The notes under the pieces: model-generated
Seen by the model: the letters and a program-made list of their open reading frames with translations, nothing else
Databases searched by the model: none
What the model was told of the DNA's origin: nothing
Part shown: piece after piece, positions 12,547 through 23,722 of the stretch
Position numbering within the stretch: the stretch's first letter is position 1
How the letters are laid out: the number at the start of each line of letters is the position of its first letter
Assembly (NCBI GenBank): GCA_949592205.1
Contig: CATIUR010000003.1
Span: forward strand, 20,613,501-20,677,500
Reading direction: 5' to 3'
Source: Helichrysum umbraculigerum
Lineage: Eukaryota; Streptophyta; Magnoliopsida; Asterales; Asteraceae
Length of the DNA: 64,000 bases
Position numbers and translations under genes: made by a program

Positions 12547-12850
12547 CTGATCAGTAAATTACTAGCTAAAATTGATTGAACAACAAATTGATTTTAAGAC
12601 CTCTAATCGAAGAAATGTACTGTAGATGATAACAGTAGGTCGGTTTATATATATAGATAATTAGAAATTAGATATTTTGTATTTTTGCTAAAAATGTAGT
12701 TTGGACACGCTACTCCATTGGGTTTGATGTCATCTACTGCAAAACGGAAATAAAGGTCATGTATTTTGCTAAAGTTACAGGATGTCTTGAGTTTGATGCG
12801 TCACGAACCGTTGGATTAAGGATTTCGTTGGTATGATGTATGACACGTGG
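12547..12850 (-). promoter_or_regulatory. Probable clpC promoter and first non-coding exon
   Basis: On the minus strand a TATA-like TATATATAAA lies at about 12645-12654, with leader sequence running to the UTR donor at 12547. A CACGTG G-box lies at 12844-12849 (tgaCACGTGg), some 190 bp upstream of the TATA-like site. G-boxes are common in light-responsive promoters of genes for plastid proteins. The start site is inferred, not shown. Confidence 0.5.
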
Positions 12851-13012
12851 AAGTTGATGATATTGTTTATAGAATTTGCCCTTTGTTAGCTAGCGTATTT
12901 TCCTTGTTTATTGGTCAAATAATGTAGAAATTTTTAAAATTCGAGGTGTAAGACATAATGTAGATTGTAGAAGACAATTGTTTAGTCTAAATAGATATGT
13001 GTATTTCATTAG
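12851..13012. other. Intergenic DNA between clpC promoter and LINE
   Basis: No gene is seen. About 90 bp here (12913-13005) closely resemble two separated blocks at 15485-15530 and 15775-15812 on the other side of the LINE. Confidence 0.5.
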
Positions 13013-15138
13013 GGAAGTGAAGATGAGGTTAAAGGGGCCATATGGGCCTGTGGCGATGATAAGTCACCCGGTCCAGACGGATTTACGATGAAATTTTATA
13101 AAGTCTTTTGGCACAAAATCAAAAACGATCTTATGATGGCGATCAAACAATTTGAATGCACGGGTAAAATTGATGAAGGTTGTAATGCTTCGTTTATTTC
13201 ATTAATCCCTAAAATGGATTGCCCACTTTCATTTGCGGATTATAGGCCCATAAGTCTGATTGGGTCATTATACAAGGTGATTGCCAAGGTGCTTGCAGAG
13301 CGATTAAAAAGGGTTATAAGTGGCTTAATAGGAGATGTTCAAACTGGATTCTTAGCGGACAGAAGTATATTAGAAGGCCCTCTTATTGTAAGTGAGCTTA
13401 TATCGATGGTCAAAAAAAGGAAGTCTCAGTCATTTGTCTTCAAAATTGACTTCGAAAAGGCCTTTGATACGGTATCATGGGAATTCATTGATGAAATAAT
13501 GTGTCAAATGGATTTTGGTCAGAAATGGAGAGGATGGATTCGGGGATGTTTGGAGTCCTCTTCGATTTCTGTCCTAATAAACGGGTCACCTTCGTTGGAA
13601 TTTAAGCCGCGGATTGGGGTTCGTCAAGGTGATCCGATGGCACCATTTTTATTTCTTATCGCTGCAGAAGGTTTAAACCAAGTCATGCTAAAGGCAAGAG
13701 ATAGAGGAGTCTTTCATGGTATTAAAACATCCACTTCAGGCCCGGAAATAACTCATTTGCAATATGCAGATGACACTATCTTTGTGGGAGAGTGGTCGTC
13801 GAGAAATTTAAAAAATTTGTTCCGAATTTTAAGGTGTTTTCACTTGTCTTCAGGGCTCGGTGTAAATTACTCTAAAAGTAATTTGTTTGGAATTGGGGTT
13901 GAAGAATCAAATGTGATCGACATGGCCAGTGGTCTAAATTGTAACATAGGTAATCTGCCATTCACTTACTTGGGCTTCCCTATCGGTGTCTCTATGAACC
14001 GGGGTGAACATTGGGCAACTCTGATCAATCGTTTTAGAAGCAAATTGTCATCGTGGAAAGCAAACACTTTATCAATTGGGGGACGCTTACAGCTCTGTAA
14101 AAGTGTATTGGGTAGCATCGGCACGTACTATCTATCATTGTTTAAGGCACCAGCGAAAATTATCAAAGAACTTGAGAGTTTGCGTGCGCAGTTCTTTTGG
14201 GGTGGGAAAGAAGATAAAAGGAAAATTTGTTGGGTAAAGTGGAATCGTGTCATGGCGGATCAAAGCAGGGGTGGTCTCGGAATTGGAAGCTTAAAAGCGC
14301 AAAATGTTGCACTTCTTTGTAAATGGTGGTGGAGGTTTTTAAGTAAAGATGGTAGCATATGGAGCGAGGTCATCAAGGCGATACATGGTAACAGTGGAGG
14401 ATTGGGCGAGAAAATTTCAAATGGAAAAGTTCCTGGGCTGTGGAGAAACATATTGAAAGTGGGAAAAGAATTGGAAAATATTAATCTTTCTTTTTCATCT
14501 TTGTTTCAATTGAATGCAGGATCTGATACATACAGTTCTTTGCCACGCTCTTGGAGACTATCATCTTCTGGTATTTATTCAGTAGCCTCTTTACGATATG
14601 CTTTTGATGATTTAACATTATCACCTTGCATGAACATGGTTAGCAAATGGTTAAAAATTGTGCCAAAGAAAGTAAACATTCATGCTTGGAGAGTGGCCTT
14701 ATATCGACTTCCAACTCGGGTTAATCTGGAAAAACGTGGTATACTAATGGTGTCAAATCTGTGTCCATTATGTAACGATTACGAAGAAAACGAGGAACAT
14801 ATTTTCCATGCGTGCAGATTCGCAAAAGAGGTGATCAATTTCATGGCTAAATGGTGGAATGTCAGCACAGTCGGAATAAATGGAGTGGATCAATTGATGA
14901 ACTGGGCTTCAATAATGGGCTTCAAAGGGAAAAGAGCAGAATACTTCACTGGATGCATTTTTACATTCTTATGGCTAAATGGAATTTTAGAAACGAAGTT
15001 ATATTCAAAGGAAAGCATTTAAATGAATTTAATCAGGTGCCATATCAAGTGGTGAGTAAAACGTATTTTTGGATAAGATATCGAAACAAAGGAAAGGATT
15101 CAAGCTTGCAATGGGTAGATTGGGTTAGTAATCCTTAG
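13013..15138 (+). pseudogene. LINE ORF2 fragment: reverse transcriptase plus zf-RVT domain
   Basis: The frame opens with the SPGPDGF motif of plant LINE RTs (about 13064), then DYRPISLI, the motif-A block FKIDFEKAFD (about 13439) and the catalytic YADD (about 13763). An RVT-type zinc-binding domain follows (VPKKVNIHAWR..., CPLC, HIFHAC). The main frame stops at 15022. The expected C-terminal end (KWNFRNEVIFKGK and a final W-containing stretch ending VSNP) continues in another frame to 15138, so an indel near 14960-14990 breaks the protein. There is no endonuclease domain, so the copy is inactive. Confidence 0.88.
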
Positions 15139-15339
15139 TTAAGTTGTAAGGTGGGGTATAAGTAATTGTAATGATTGTAAGGGTGTCGGTTGTTTATTCA
15201 CTTATGTAAACTTGTAAGATATTTCTAGCATCTTGCTAGTATTATATATATAATTTTTGGGGGTTCAGGTTCGGGGTGATGGCGGTGCCGAAGCTCCTTC
15301 CTGTTCCTCTTTTCTGCTGTTCAAAAAAAAAAAAAAAAA
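13013..15339 (+). mobile_element. 5'-truncated plant LINE (non-LTR retrotransposon)
   Basis: The insertion contains an ORF2 fragment from just before the RT domain to the C terminus, a short 3' UTR, and a 17-base poly-A tail at 15323-15339 preceded by TTTTCTGCTGTTC. ORF1 and the endonuclease domain are missing, as is usual for LINE copies truncated during reverse transcription. The reading frame opens at about 13013 and has no start codon of its own before 13088. A convincing target duplication was not found. Confidence 0.85.
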
Positions 15340-16012
15340 GTTTAGAAGCATCTCTTTATGATAGGTTGGTCAACACTCAAAACTAATTAGCATTCGGAGC
15401 TAGAAACTTATACATGGAGGTAGAAATTTATATTTAGAGTTGATAGTTAAAGCTTCTTTTTTAGGGTGATAGTTGAAGTTTATTTTGTCAATTAATGTGG
15501 AAGTTTTCTAAATTCAAGGTGTAAGACTTAGGGGTATGTTTGGTACTTGGTAACAATTAGCTGTAGCTGGAGATTGTGGTTGTATTTGAAGTTGTGGATC
15601 ATTTTTCAAGCTATCTAAAGAATCTTCACTAAAAAGGTAGCGAATTCTCATAAGTTCTTTTTCAATAATCTTTTTCTATATTTTGTTGCCAAACAAAGAT
15701 AGGGAATTGAGATTGTCAAAAACTTAAAGACTCAATGGTCTAGAATCATTGTGTCAAACACACCCTTTGTGTAGAAGTCAATTGTTTAGTCTAGATAAAC
15801 TGAGTGTATATGTTTAGGGTGTGTTTGGCAAAACTAGCTAGTCGTTGGAGATAGAAACTTATAGTTGGAGCTCGTAGCTATAGGTTATTTTTGAAGCCGG
15901 TAGCTAAAACTTATTGTGTTGTAAGCGTTTGACAAAATAGATGGACCTTAATTTGAAGATATGCATTGACATATAAGGACAAAAAAACATATGATATGGA
16001 GTATAATTTATT
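15340..16012. mobile_element. MITE-like repeats between LINE and MULE
   Basis: No gene is present. A segment of about 15533-15771 begins GGGTATGTTTGGTAC and ends with the imperfect reverse complement GTGTCAAACACACCC. It interrupts sequence that is continuous at 12913-13005, so it looks like a transposed MITE. At 15813 another GGGTGTGTTTGGC end starts, followed by repeated 'gagatagaaacttata'-type words. Its other end may lie beyond the MULE near 59830. Family assignment (hAT-like ends) is tentative. Confidence 0.5.
16004..16012. repeat. MULE target-site duplication, left copy
   Basis: TAATTTATT pairs with TAATTTATA at 59610-59618 (8 of 9 identical). Nine bases is the usual Mutator duplication length. 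Confidence 0.85.
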
Positions 16013-16340
16013 GGGAAATTAAACAAAATGCCCTTTTTTTTTGGAAAATATATGGTTTTGCTCTTCCGGAAATAAAATTGACGATATGCCCCTAGAAATC
16101 GCAAAAGCAAATTTGCTTTTGCGATCCCAAGTTTGCATTTTGCGATCCCGTTCACGTGGCCGAGTCGTTAACGAGGTTTGCGTGCGATGGCAAATCGCAA
16201 AAAAAAAAAAATTTGCCGTTTGCGATTTGCATATGGCGCTGGGTTTTTGCGATGGCTTATAAACGGCTCGAGTACCTTGTCACCGTGGCCACGTGAACAG
16301 GTTCGCAAAAATTGGTCCGGATTTGCGATTTGCCACCTCC
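16013..16340. repeat. MULE left terminal inverted repeat
   Basis: It matches the reverse complement of 59285-59609 almost throughout, with length changes in A/T runs. It contains a perfect 28-bp palindrome (16098-16125) built on GCAAAAGCAAATTTGC, and two inverted 12-bp words, GTTCACGTGGCC (16150-16161) and GGCCACGTGAAC (16287-16298), each with a CACGTG core. The repeated GCAAATCGCAAA words are candidate transposase-binding sites; this is inference. Confidence 0.92.
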
Positions 16341-16904
16341 TAAGAGACAAAATTACGAGTCGTATTTTTGACATTTTCGTACATATATACATATATTTAT
16401 GCATATGTTTTGTATATATATGTGCAACATTTTTTATATATCACATTCACACATTTATCATATATATGTATATATTTGCTTTTGCAAATTTGCTTTTGCG
16501 ATCCAGTGTTTGCCATTTACGAGCCGCTCACCCCACCTAGGAACCATGCCATGGCAAATCGCAAAAACTGGTTTTGCGATTTGCCATTTACCCGTGCACA
16601 TACTCGTTTTAATATATATACACATTATTTTATTTTTTATATATGATAATCACAATTATTTTTTATCATATATATATTTATATTATTTTTAAATATATAT
16701 ACACATTATTTTTTTATATATATATTTTATTCCGGATAACTGATTTTTGGGTAAGGTTTTCCGTGATTTTCGGGATATAAGAATTTTGGATAAGATTTTT
16801 GGATAAGATTTTTCGTGATTTGCGGGATTCAAGATTTTTGGATAAGATTTCTGGATAAGATACTTAAATAAGATTTTCCGTGATTTTCGTGATCTTTTGC
16901 CATC
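16341..16904. repeat. MULE subterminal region with repeats
   Basis: This non-coding stretch contains more copies of the TIR words (GCTTTTGCGATCC, GCAAATCGCAAAAA at about 16480-16590), TA-rich tracts (16375-16735), and a degenerate tandem array at about 16735-16895. The array repeats GGATAAGATTTT and CGTGATTTTCGGGAT several times, ending about 10 bp before the TATA box of the PB1-like gene. Confidence 0.75.
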
Positions 16905-16912
16905 TATAAATA
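16905..16912 (+). promoter_or_regulatory. TATA box of PB1-like gene
   Basis: TATAAATA lies 39 bases upstream of the ATG at 16951, so transcription would start only a few bases before the start codon. The degenerate subterminal array lies directly upstream. Confidence 0.7.
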
Positions 16913-16950
16913 CTCTGACTGTAAGCAGGAACACATCTAAAAATTTTAAA

Positions 16951-17429
16951 ATGGTTCAATCAGGTCATTTTTGGCAATTTCGATCTCCAAATGAAGAATC
17001 ATTTACTGAAGAATTATACGCTGAAGTTCCTGAATTGTTTTCAATTGCTTTTCGTCACTGTGGACATTTTCAGGCGAAAAAAGAATGTACACGCAAGGTT
17101 TGTTGACGTTTATTGACTGCGTAGATGTCGATGAATTTTCCACTAAATTTCTGGATTACGCTTTGGAAGAGCTAGGTTATTGGGCTCCAAAGAAGTGGTT
17201 CTGTTACTCTAAAGAGCATGATAAAGACCTAGATACTGGTTTACAATTGATAACTGATGATGTCGACCAACTGAAGCAGATTACTGACTACGCAAAAATA
17301 CATAAAGATATTGAGGTGTATGTTACACGTAACGATCTGTCACATTTCTCAAATTCTGATCAAACAATGCCAGTACCAATTTCTAAAATTATGACTGGTT
17401 CTTCAAGTGCAAGACGGTTATTCGATTAG
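16951..17429 (+). pseudogene. PB1-like domain protein of the MULE (frameshifted)
   Basis: The ATG at 16951 opens a frame that stops at 17104-17106. The protein then continues in another frame up to TAG at 17427-17429. The junction is a run of six A residues at 17079-17084. One base missing from this run would explain the break. The second part contains FIDCVDVDEFS, LEELGYW and a spaced DKDLDTGLQLITDDVD...IEVYV pattern. This matches the PB1-like N-terminal domain found with plant Mutator-family proteins. Here it stands as a separate ~160-residue gene, convergent with the transposase gene. Its function is unknown; PB1 folds usually mediate protein-protein contacts. Confidence 0.7.
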
Positions 17430-17695
17430 TGAGTAGTCAAATCTTGTAATTCGTATCTATGTTTCAATCAATTGGATGTTTGCCAAATTATGTTAATCCT
17501 TATATAAGTTGTTTATTTAGTGTCCATTTAATTGTTATGTAACGTTAATCATTATGTAATGAAGATGTTTTAGTATTGTTCAAACATGTAAAAATGAACA
17601 TCAAGCAATTTCATTGATTCAAATTAACCACGATAATAAAAACATGAATAACATTGTTAACTAGTACATAACATAGGTTTTCCATTATAAATAAT
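17430..17695. other. Convergent intergenic region of the MULE
   Basis: Short AT-rich DNA between the 3' ends of the PB1-like and transposase genes. It must contain both 3' UTRs. No conserved structure was recognised. Confidence 0.6.
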
Positions 17696-18670
17696 TTAAG
17701 GGTCACTCAAATGAACACTTGGATAACTCTGAGTCGGCTGAGACGTGGTTGCAGCTTCCTCCTCGATATGGCTTTTCGTTGATTTTGTGGACGTTTTCTG
17801 CAAGTAAATATTTGTGGATGACATTAATAATACAATGTAATATGTTAGTTTTTATATGAATATTTTTAAGAACTCACCTTTTTCGTTCTTGATTTGGATC
17901 TTGATTTTGACCTTGACTTGGATCTTGTTGTGGTTCTTGATCGGCTTGGCTCGTCTGTTCTATCGTATAAAGCCATACAATTAACTCGACTATGACCCTC
18001 TTCCTTGCAACGGCTACATTGCTTTGTGTATTTTTCTTTCTCCTCTCCTTTAGAAGGAATACGTGCACGTTCAGGTGGGCGACCAGATTGCCTTTTTACA
18101 AGTATCGGCGGTAAGCAAATCTGCAGATTACCGGGATCGGCCCACTCTGAAGGATGAGGTAGTGGATTTATAGCCTCACTGTAGGCCTCTCGATATGTTT
18201 CCGTGGTGAAATACCTCTCTGCAAAGCCGGACACGCTGTCTATATTAAAGTAACGAGTCACTGCCGATACGTGTCCGCAAGGTAAACCTGATAATTGCCA
18301 TTGCATGCAAGTGCATGTTCTCGCTTCCAAGTTGACCGTCCCATTCTTCTTCCCGTCCACCACCTCACATATCATATTTGTCGATGGTTTGACCCTCCAG
18401 CGCAGCGATTTGTCAATCCTTTTACCGATTTTGTGCTCCGCATATGGTGTGACAGGTGTTTTAACAGCTGCGGCAGTATTCCTATGTTTGAAATACCATT
18501 GTTGTACTGAAGATCGAAAAAACTCCAATATCATTGTGACCGGTAGTTTCCTTGCATGCTTGCTCATGGCGTTAATGGACTCCGCACTGTTAGTTGTGAG
18601 GTAAGCATATCGTGTCTCTGTTGAATGATGCCTTGATCATCTTTCTTTCCCCACGTCCGTAAGAACCTTA
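17696..18670 (-). pseudogene. MULE transposase, C-terminal part (SWIM finger, zinc knuckle)
   Basis: Two exons: part of exon 5 (18670-17878; 18666-18670 is the solo-LTR duplication) and exon 6 (17797-17696, TAA stop). The donor AAG|GTGAGT and acceptor CAG|AAAACG keep phase 0. The piece has the block TTNSAESINAMSKHARKLP typical of MULE transposases. A SWIM finger CTCMQWQLSGLPCGH (about residues 733-747 of the reconstructed protein) and a CCHC knuckle CSRCKEEGHSRVNC follow, then a basic Ser/Arg/Lys tail. A TGA at 18639-18637 lies in the sequence DVGKER-stop-SRHH, where relatives have Trp. The rest of the gene continues at 32587. Confidence 0.88.
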
Positions 18671-19849
18671 TGTAACACCCCCAAATTCACTGTTTAGCGG
18701 AAGCACACTTTGGGGTGCTACTAATCAATAATCAAAACACACAAGGTATATAATGAACGACTCTACATGCGTCATTTTACTGATACATTGATAATATAAA
18801 GTTTTACAATGTATAATGTTTACAAAAGCCCAATAGTTACATATGTCTAGAGATTATGTGGCATAACTATGTTACAAAATGTAGTAATGCTATGTAATCT
18901 CCTGATGTGCATGCTGACTCGAGCTATGGGCATCCTGACTGAACAGGCCTACTGCTGATGGGTACCTGAGAACACATGTTAAAAGGGTCAGCTAACGCTG
19001 GTGAGCTCACAAGTTTGTATAATAAACAAGTAAGTGTGAACCACAAGATTTAATAAGTGATTTGAAATGAATCAAATAATGTATATGTCTGCCATGAGGT
19101 CATAGTCTGCGTTTAACGTGGGTGTCAGGATCACAATATAGTGCCTGATCGTGGGTGCCTCCGGGCGAGTGTCTAATCCACACTCGTTATGAACAAATGC
19201 TAATGCGTCCGTTTAACCAGTCAGTGCTTGCTGACCCGGACGAGGATGGTCAGTCCTATATGGTACCATACACTAACATTCGCGCTACAACAGTATTACC
19301 AGAACTATGATCGTAGAGGACTTAAAAGTGATTAGTAAACAGCTCATGTAGAATATAGCGAGTTTTGTACTCGTGTTCACATGTAAAACAAAGTAAAGCA
19401 TGTATTCCCACCCCTGGGTTTAAAACAGTAAAAGAGGGGCTATGAGACTCACCTGAGTCTAGCAAGTAAGCGTTTAACTTAATAAACGTGAAATCCGAAA
19501 GCGATAGTAATCCGTAGGTTCTCTGAACCCGCAACCTTCTAATGCCCTAAGCATATAAGGTTGTATGTGTGAGTGAATATCCCAAAAGATCATTCATGCT
19601 AGTTGTCCATTTCAACTAGTTATGTCCAAGTATTTGGTAGTTGTTTAATTAAAACGTTTAGTGGCCCGTTGGTGACAGGTGTGTAATAATAATTTCAGAA
19701 GACATTATTATTAGGTTTCGTATTGTTTCATGGTAAACTTACATAAGTATAGTTTTTGTAAGTACGAGTAGTAGTGTATAAAGTTTTAGTAAATGTTGCG
19801 CGAGTCCAATACTTGGTAGTTAAACGTTTTTAAGTATTCTGAGAATTGC

Positions 19850-20052
19850 AACGGAAATTCGCTATCGCAATAAGTTGCGACGGAAGAGTTTACGTCGCAA
19901 AATGAAGTTTTCTGTCGCAATAGGTTGCGACGGAATAGCCTACGTCGCAAATCGAAGTTTAACGTCGCAGAAGTTGCGACGGAAAGGTTAACGTCGCAAA
20001 TTGAAGTTTAACGTCGCAGAAGTTGCGACGGGAAGGTTAACGTCGCAAAATC
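19850..20052. repeat. CGTCGCA/TGCGACG array inside solo LTR
   Basis: About four repeats of a ~50-bp unit alternate GTTGCGACGG with AACGTCGCA, so successive words are inverted relative to each other. The same octamer family forms the array in the LTRs of the full gypsy element at 40929 and 48469. Confidence 0.85.
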
Positions 20053-21245
20053 GGGCTGAGGTGGTTTTACAATTTAAGGGTTTGGTCAAAAATGTTCGGT
20101 TTGACCCGAAACTTTTACACGAATTCTATTATGTTATAAAACTTATAGAAAACAAGTTTCGTGACTTTTGGTGACCCACAAGTGTCGTTTTTAAACCGAA
20201 TACGAAAACATCTTTTTTTGTTTATGTTTCCCGAAATTATACGTTTTTGTCTCAGCGTTTTACCTAATAAAAAGACCGAAATACATTCTGAGAAAATTCA
20301 CACATGTTCTCTTATGTCTTACGTTTTCATAACATATTTTTATTAAATCTAAAACTAAACACAAGTCGAGGAATAAATTTGCAAAGCACCATAGGTCCAG
20401 CAGCTATATTTTCAGTACATATGCTCAATGATTTAGTCATATCTCAAGTTTTACAAAACTTCACAAAATTTGCAAGTAGGGGATTTAAAACTAACAAAAT
20501 TTACAAACTTTTACCACTGGTTTCAGATCAAATGGTTTCGTATTTTCCAAGATATGCCACTTTAGATTTGGTCATTTTTCTGGTCAGATTCATCAGTCTG
20601 GCTATGTACTTTTGTTCCTTCAGTTTAAAATAGCAAATGAACACCATTTTTCGTGAGGCTTACAGATTTGAAAATTATACTTCTTGAACTTAAGTTTTGA
20701 GTTATGAAATGTGTGATTTGGTTAGGAAATGGTTCGATTATCACAGATCTAAACCGATCTAAATTTTTACCCAGCGTGTAAAGCTATTATCCGGTGGTTA
20801 ATAGTGTGTTCATAACGATTTTAAGCATGATTTTGGACATAATCAGTGAGAAACGAGTTACTAGCATGTTTATATACTTGTTTTAAGGAAAACTAATGAA
20901 AAAGAGAAGAGGTTTATACCAAAAGAAGATGATCTAAAGTGAGATGAAGTCGAGTTACTGCTGCTGTCTTTGTTTCTGCCCTTCTTCGTGTTTCTTCTTA
21001 CAAATCGATAGTAGGAGGTGATAGATGATGATGGTATTTCTTTAGATGTTCTTGGATGAGGTTTTAGAGGGTGATGAGGTCGTGGTTAGGGCTGGAGTCT
21101 CAGCAAAATGGAGAGAAAATAGAGGATAAGGGTGTGGTTAGATGATAAAATGAAAGGGGATTAAGGATTAGTGTAGTTTATATAAGTTAGATTAGGGTTG
21201 GACTTGGGCTGGTGCCTATGGCCGGTTTGGGCCCCTTTTGGGTTG

Positions 21246-23722
21246 TGTTGATGTCGATGTCAACGGGTGTTTAAAATTTATAATTGTTGGGGTCTAAGTG
21301 TGATTTACTAGTGCTGAACCAAAGAGTTAGTAGGCGGTAAGTTGGACCTAGAGGCGTTCTTAAAGAGAAACTGAATTGAAACGGAGGTGATCCAATCAAT
21401 CTTTCTTTTCTAGTAAATGTTTTAAAAGAGTGCGTTGGGGGTTTTGGTTCAGTTAATTAAGTAAACTAAATAAAGCGAGTAAAATGTAATAAGATGTCAG
21501 ATAATGCAAAGTAGTATTTGTTGTGAGTTCGTTAGTTAATAATCATGGGATGATGACTTTTACGGGAAAATGATTAACTAAATTGGGTTGCTTATAAGAT
21601 TCATTAACTAATGGTATGACCAATAGATTCCTTATTAGTCGGTTATCAACTAATATGTCACGAGGAACTAAGGTATCATGATTCTGACCAAACAGACAAT
21701 GCTCAACTCTCCACACTCTCCTGTGAGGGAGTCAGCGGCCCATATTATTGAACGTATTCGCTCGTGGGCGAAGGAATAGAGTAGCAAGTCCATAACATGT
21801 CTAGCCGTTCTTAATACCACAACGATTATGAATCCATTAAACAACTAACTTATAACTTGTGTCCGGACTTATTTAATCAATTTCTATCCATGAAACTTAA
21901 GCGTGATAAACGAGGGAAAACATTTAAGTTTCTTGCATACCGTACTTTAGGTTTCATGGTTTTAGGAAAAAGTATTGGTTTAAGTTGGATTTCAAACTTG
22001 CCTTTCTCAATACAATTAACAAATCCCTAGGTTTTCGTAAATGGTCATTTAGCCTATATCCTACCTAATCTAATCTAATCTAAACTAAAACAACTAATTA
22101 AAATGCTGCCGGCTTTTTACAGAAAGTTAAACCCAGACCATGTCGGAAAATGCTATGGTAGCTCACATCGTATTTAATCGTTTACCGATGTTTCCGTTGT
22201 GAGTTTAATTGCTTCGCGATGTTTACATGATAAGTACATTGTGATCGGAAGTGTACAATACTCATGGCAAGTCCACGTAATCACATTGCATTTTATAATG
22301 CTTGCATGACGTTACAATTAAAAACATAGTTTTTACACAGATAACTATTGACCGAGTATTGAGGTTCGCGACTCCTCTTTGCAAGGTTACAATCACGTTT
22401 GTTAATCGAAATGCGAATGTAAGTTTTAGGTTTAAAATCACAAGATACGTCCGTTCACAAAGTTTCCAATTTTATAACGTCGATCCATAATACAACTACC
22501 TTCGGTCGTTACCGGCTTCCATATATTTGTACTATGCTCAAAAGCATTTCCAATACTATACCGAGTAATCAGTCGAATCGGGGCCATCGTATTATTTCAC
22601 GACGTATTTAAAGTCATCCCACAATTATATATACTAACTACATCACAACAAATACAATAGTAATCTACTCGCTAATCATGACATAAACGATCTCTAACAT
22701 AATTAAAGAAAACATATTTAATTAAGATAGATAAGGATAGAAATAACCGAGATTAATATGCGAGAAGGAATAGACTTGAATTAATGAGCGTAACTCCAAG
22801 CGTACACCAAAGATTACAACACGTTCCTAGCTTTCTTTCTACTCTAAACAAAGTAATAAACTAATCTAATGCTAAATTTAAAGTAAGAAAGTAGAATGAG
22901 AAAGTAAGAAAGTGATATGACTAGTGCATATGGGACATTTTGAAATGGAACCTTAAGCCTCCTATTTATAGGTGAGCTTTGGCTCACATTAGCACCAAGA
23001 GGTGCATGTTAGAAAAAGGTAGCCAAAAGGGTGCACCGGGTACCGTACAACACGAAAAGTAGGCGCACCGGGTACTGTACAACACGAAAAGTAGGCGCAC
23101 CAGGTACCAAAAGTTGTCAAAAACGGAAACCGGGACGGGTACGGGGTGGCCGGCGGCACCCCTGTGGTGGCCGACGGTGGCTGGTGGGTGGCCGGCGGCG
23201 GCTGGCCCACCCCCGCCCCGTTTCGCCGTCTTTTGCTTCGTTTCTCGATTCGTGCGTGTTTTCTTCGTTATGCGTCCGTTTGCGTCGATTCTTTTTTTGT
23301 TGGATTCGTAATTCAAAAAAGAAGATTTTGACATAGGATAGGCCCTGAAATGAGGTCCCTAGATCCATATATTGCGTACGAATCATTTGGATCTTCCGGC
23401 GGGCGTAGAATCTTCATTCTTTATCCGTTTTAGTTGATTCTTCTTCTGTTGGATTCGTATTTTGAAAACAAACATCTTGGATAGAATGGATGTTGTGGAG
23501 GGCATTTTAGTCTTGAAATATCGTTTTGATGCCTTGAATCTTCAAACGTGTGTGGAATCTTCGTTTTTCATCCGTTTTGCTTGATTTTTATCGTGCAACC
23601 TTGTTTTGACCATCTTGGCATAATGTAACTGATTTGTGCTATATTTGAATTAAAATGCCAAGAATCGTTCCAGAATGAGAGAGATATCGGTAGTAAAAAC
23701 ATGACTTTTTTACGCGATATCA
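21246..23722 (-). repeat. Athila-like 3' LTR
   Basis: It has the same length (2,477 bp) and nearly the same sequence as 29608-32084, with scattered substitutions. On the minus strand it starts TGATATCGCG and ends CATCAACA. A TATA box on the minus strand (TATAAATA) is at 22970-22963. Tandem copies of a ~33-bp unit containing GTACAACACGAAAAGTAGGC lie at 23031-23108, followed by a GC-rich GGTGGCCGGCGGC-type stretch. Apparent ORFs here are by-products of that composition. Confidence 0.92.

Noticed and set aside
19322..20633. Small ORFs within the first solo LTR
   Set aside because: Short, unmatched, and located in LTR sequence with no sign of codon structure.
23031..23336. Several overlapping small ORFs in both strands of the Athila-like LTR (also 31346-31748)
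   Set aside because: They overlap each other in several frames across a GC-rich repeat, occur in both LTR copies and match no protein family.
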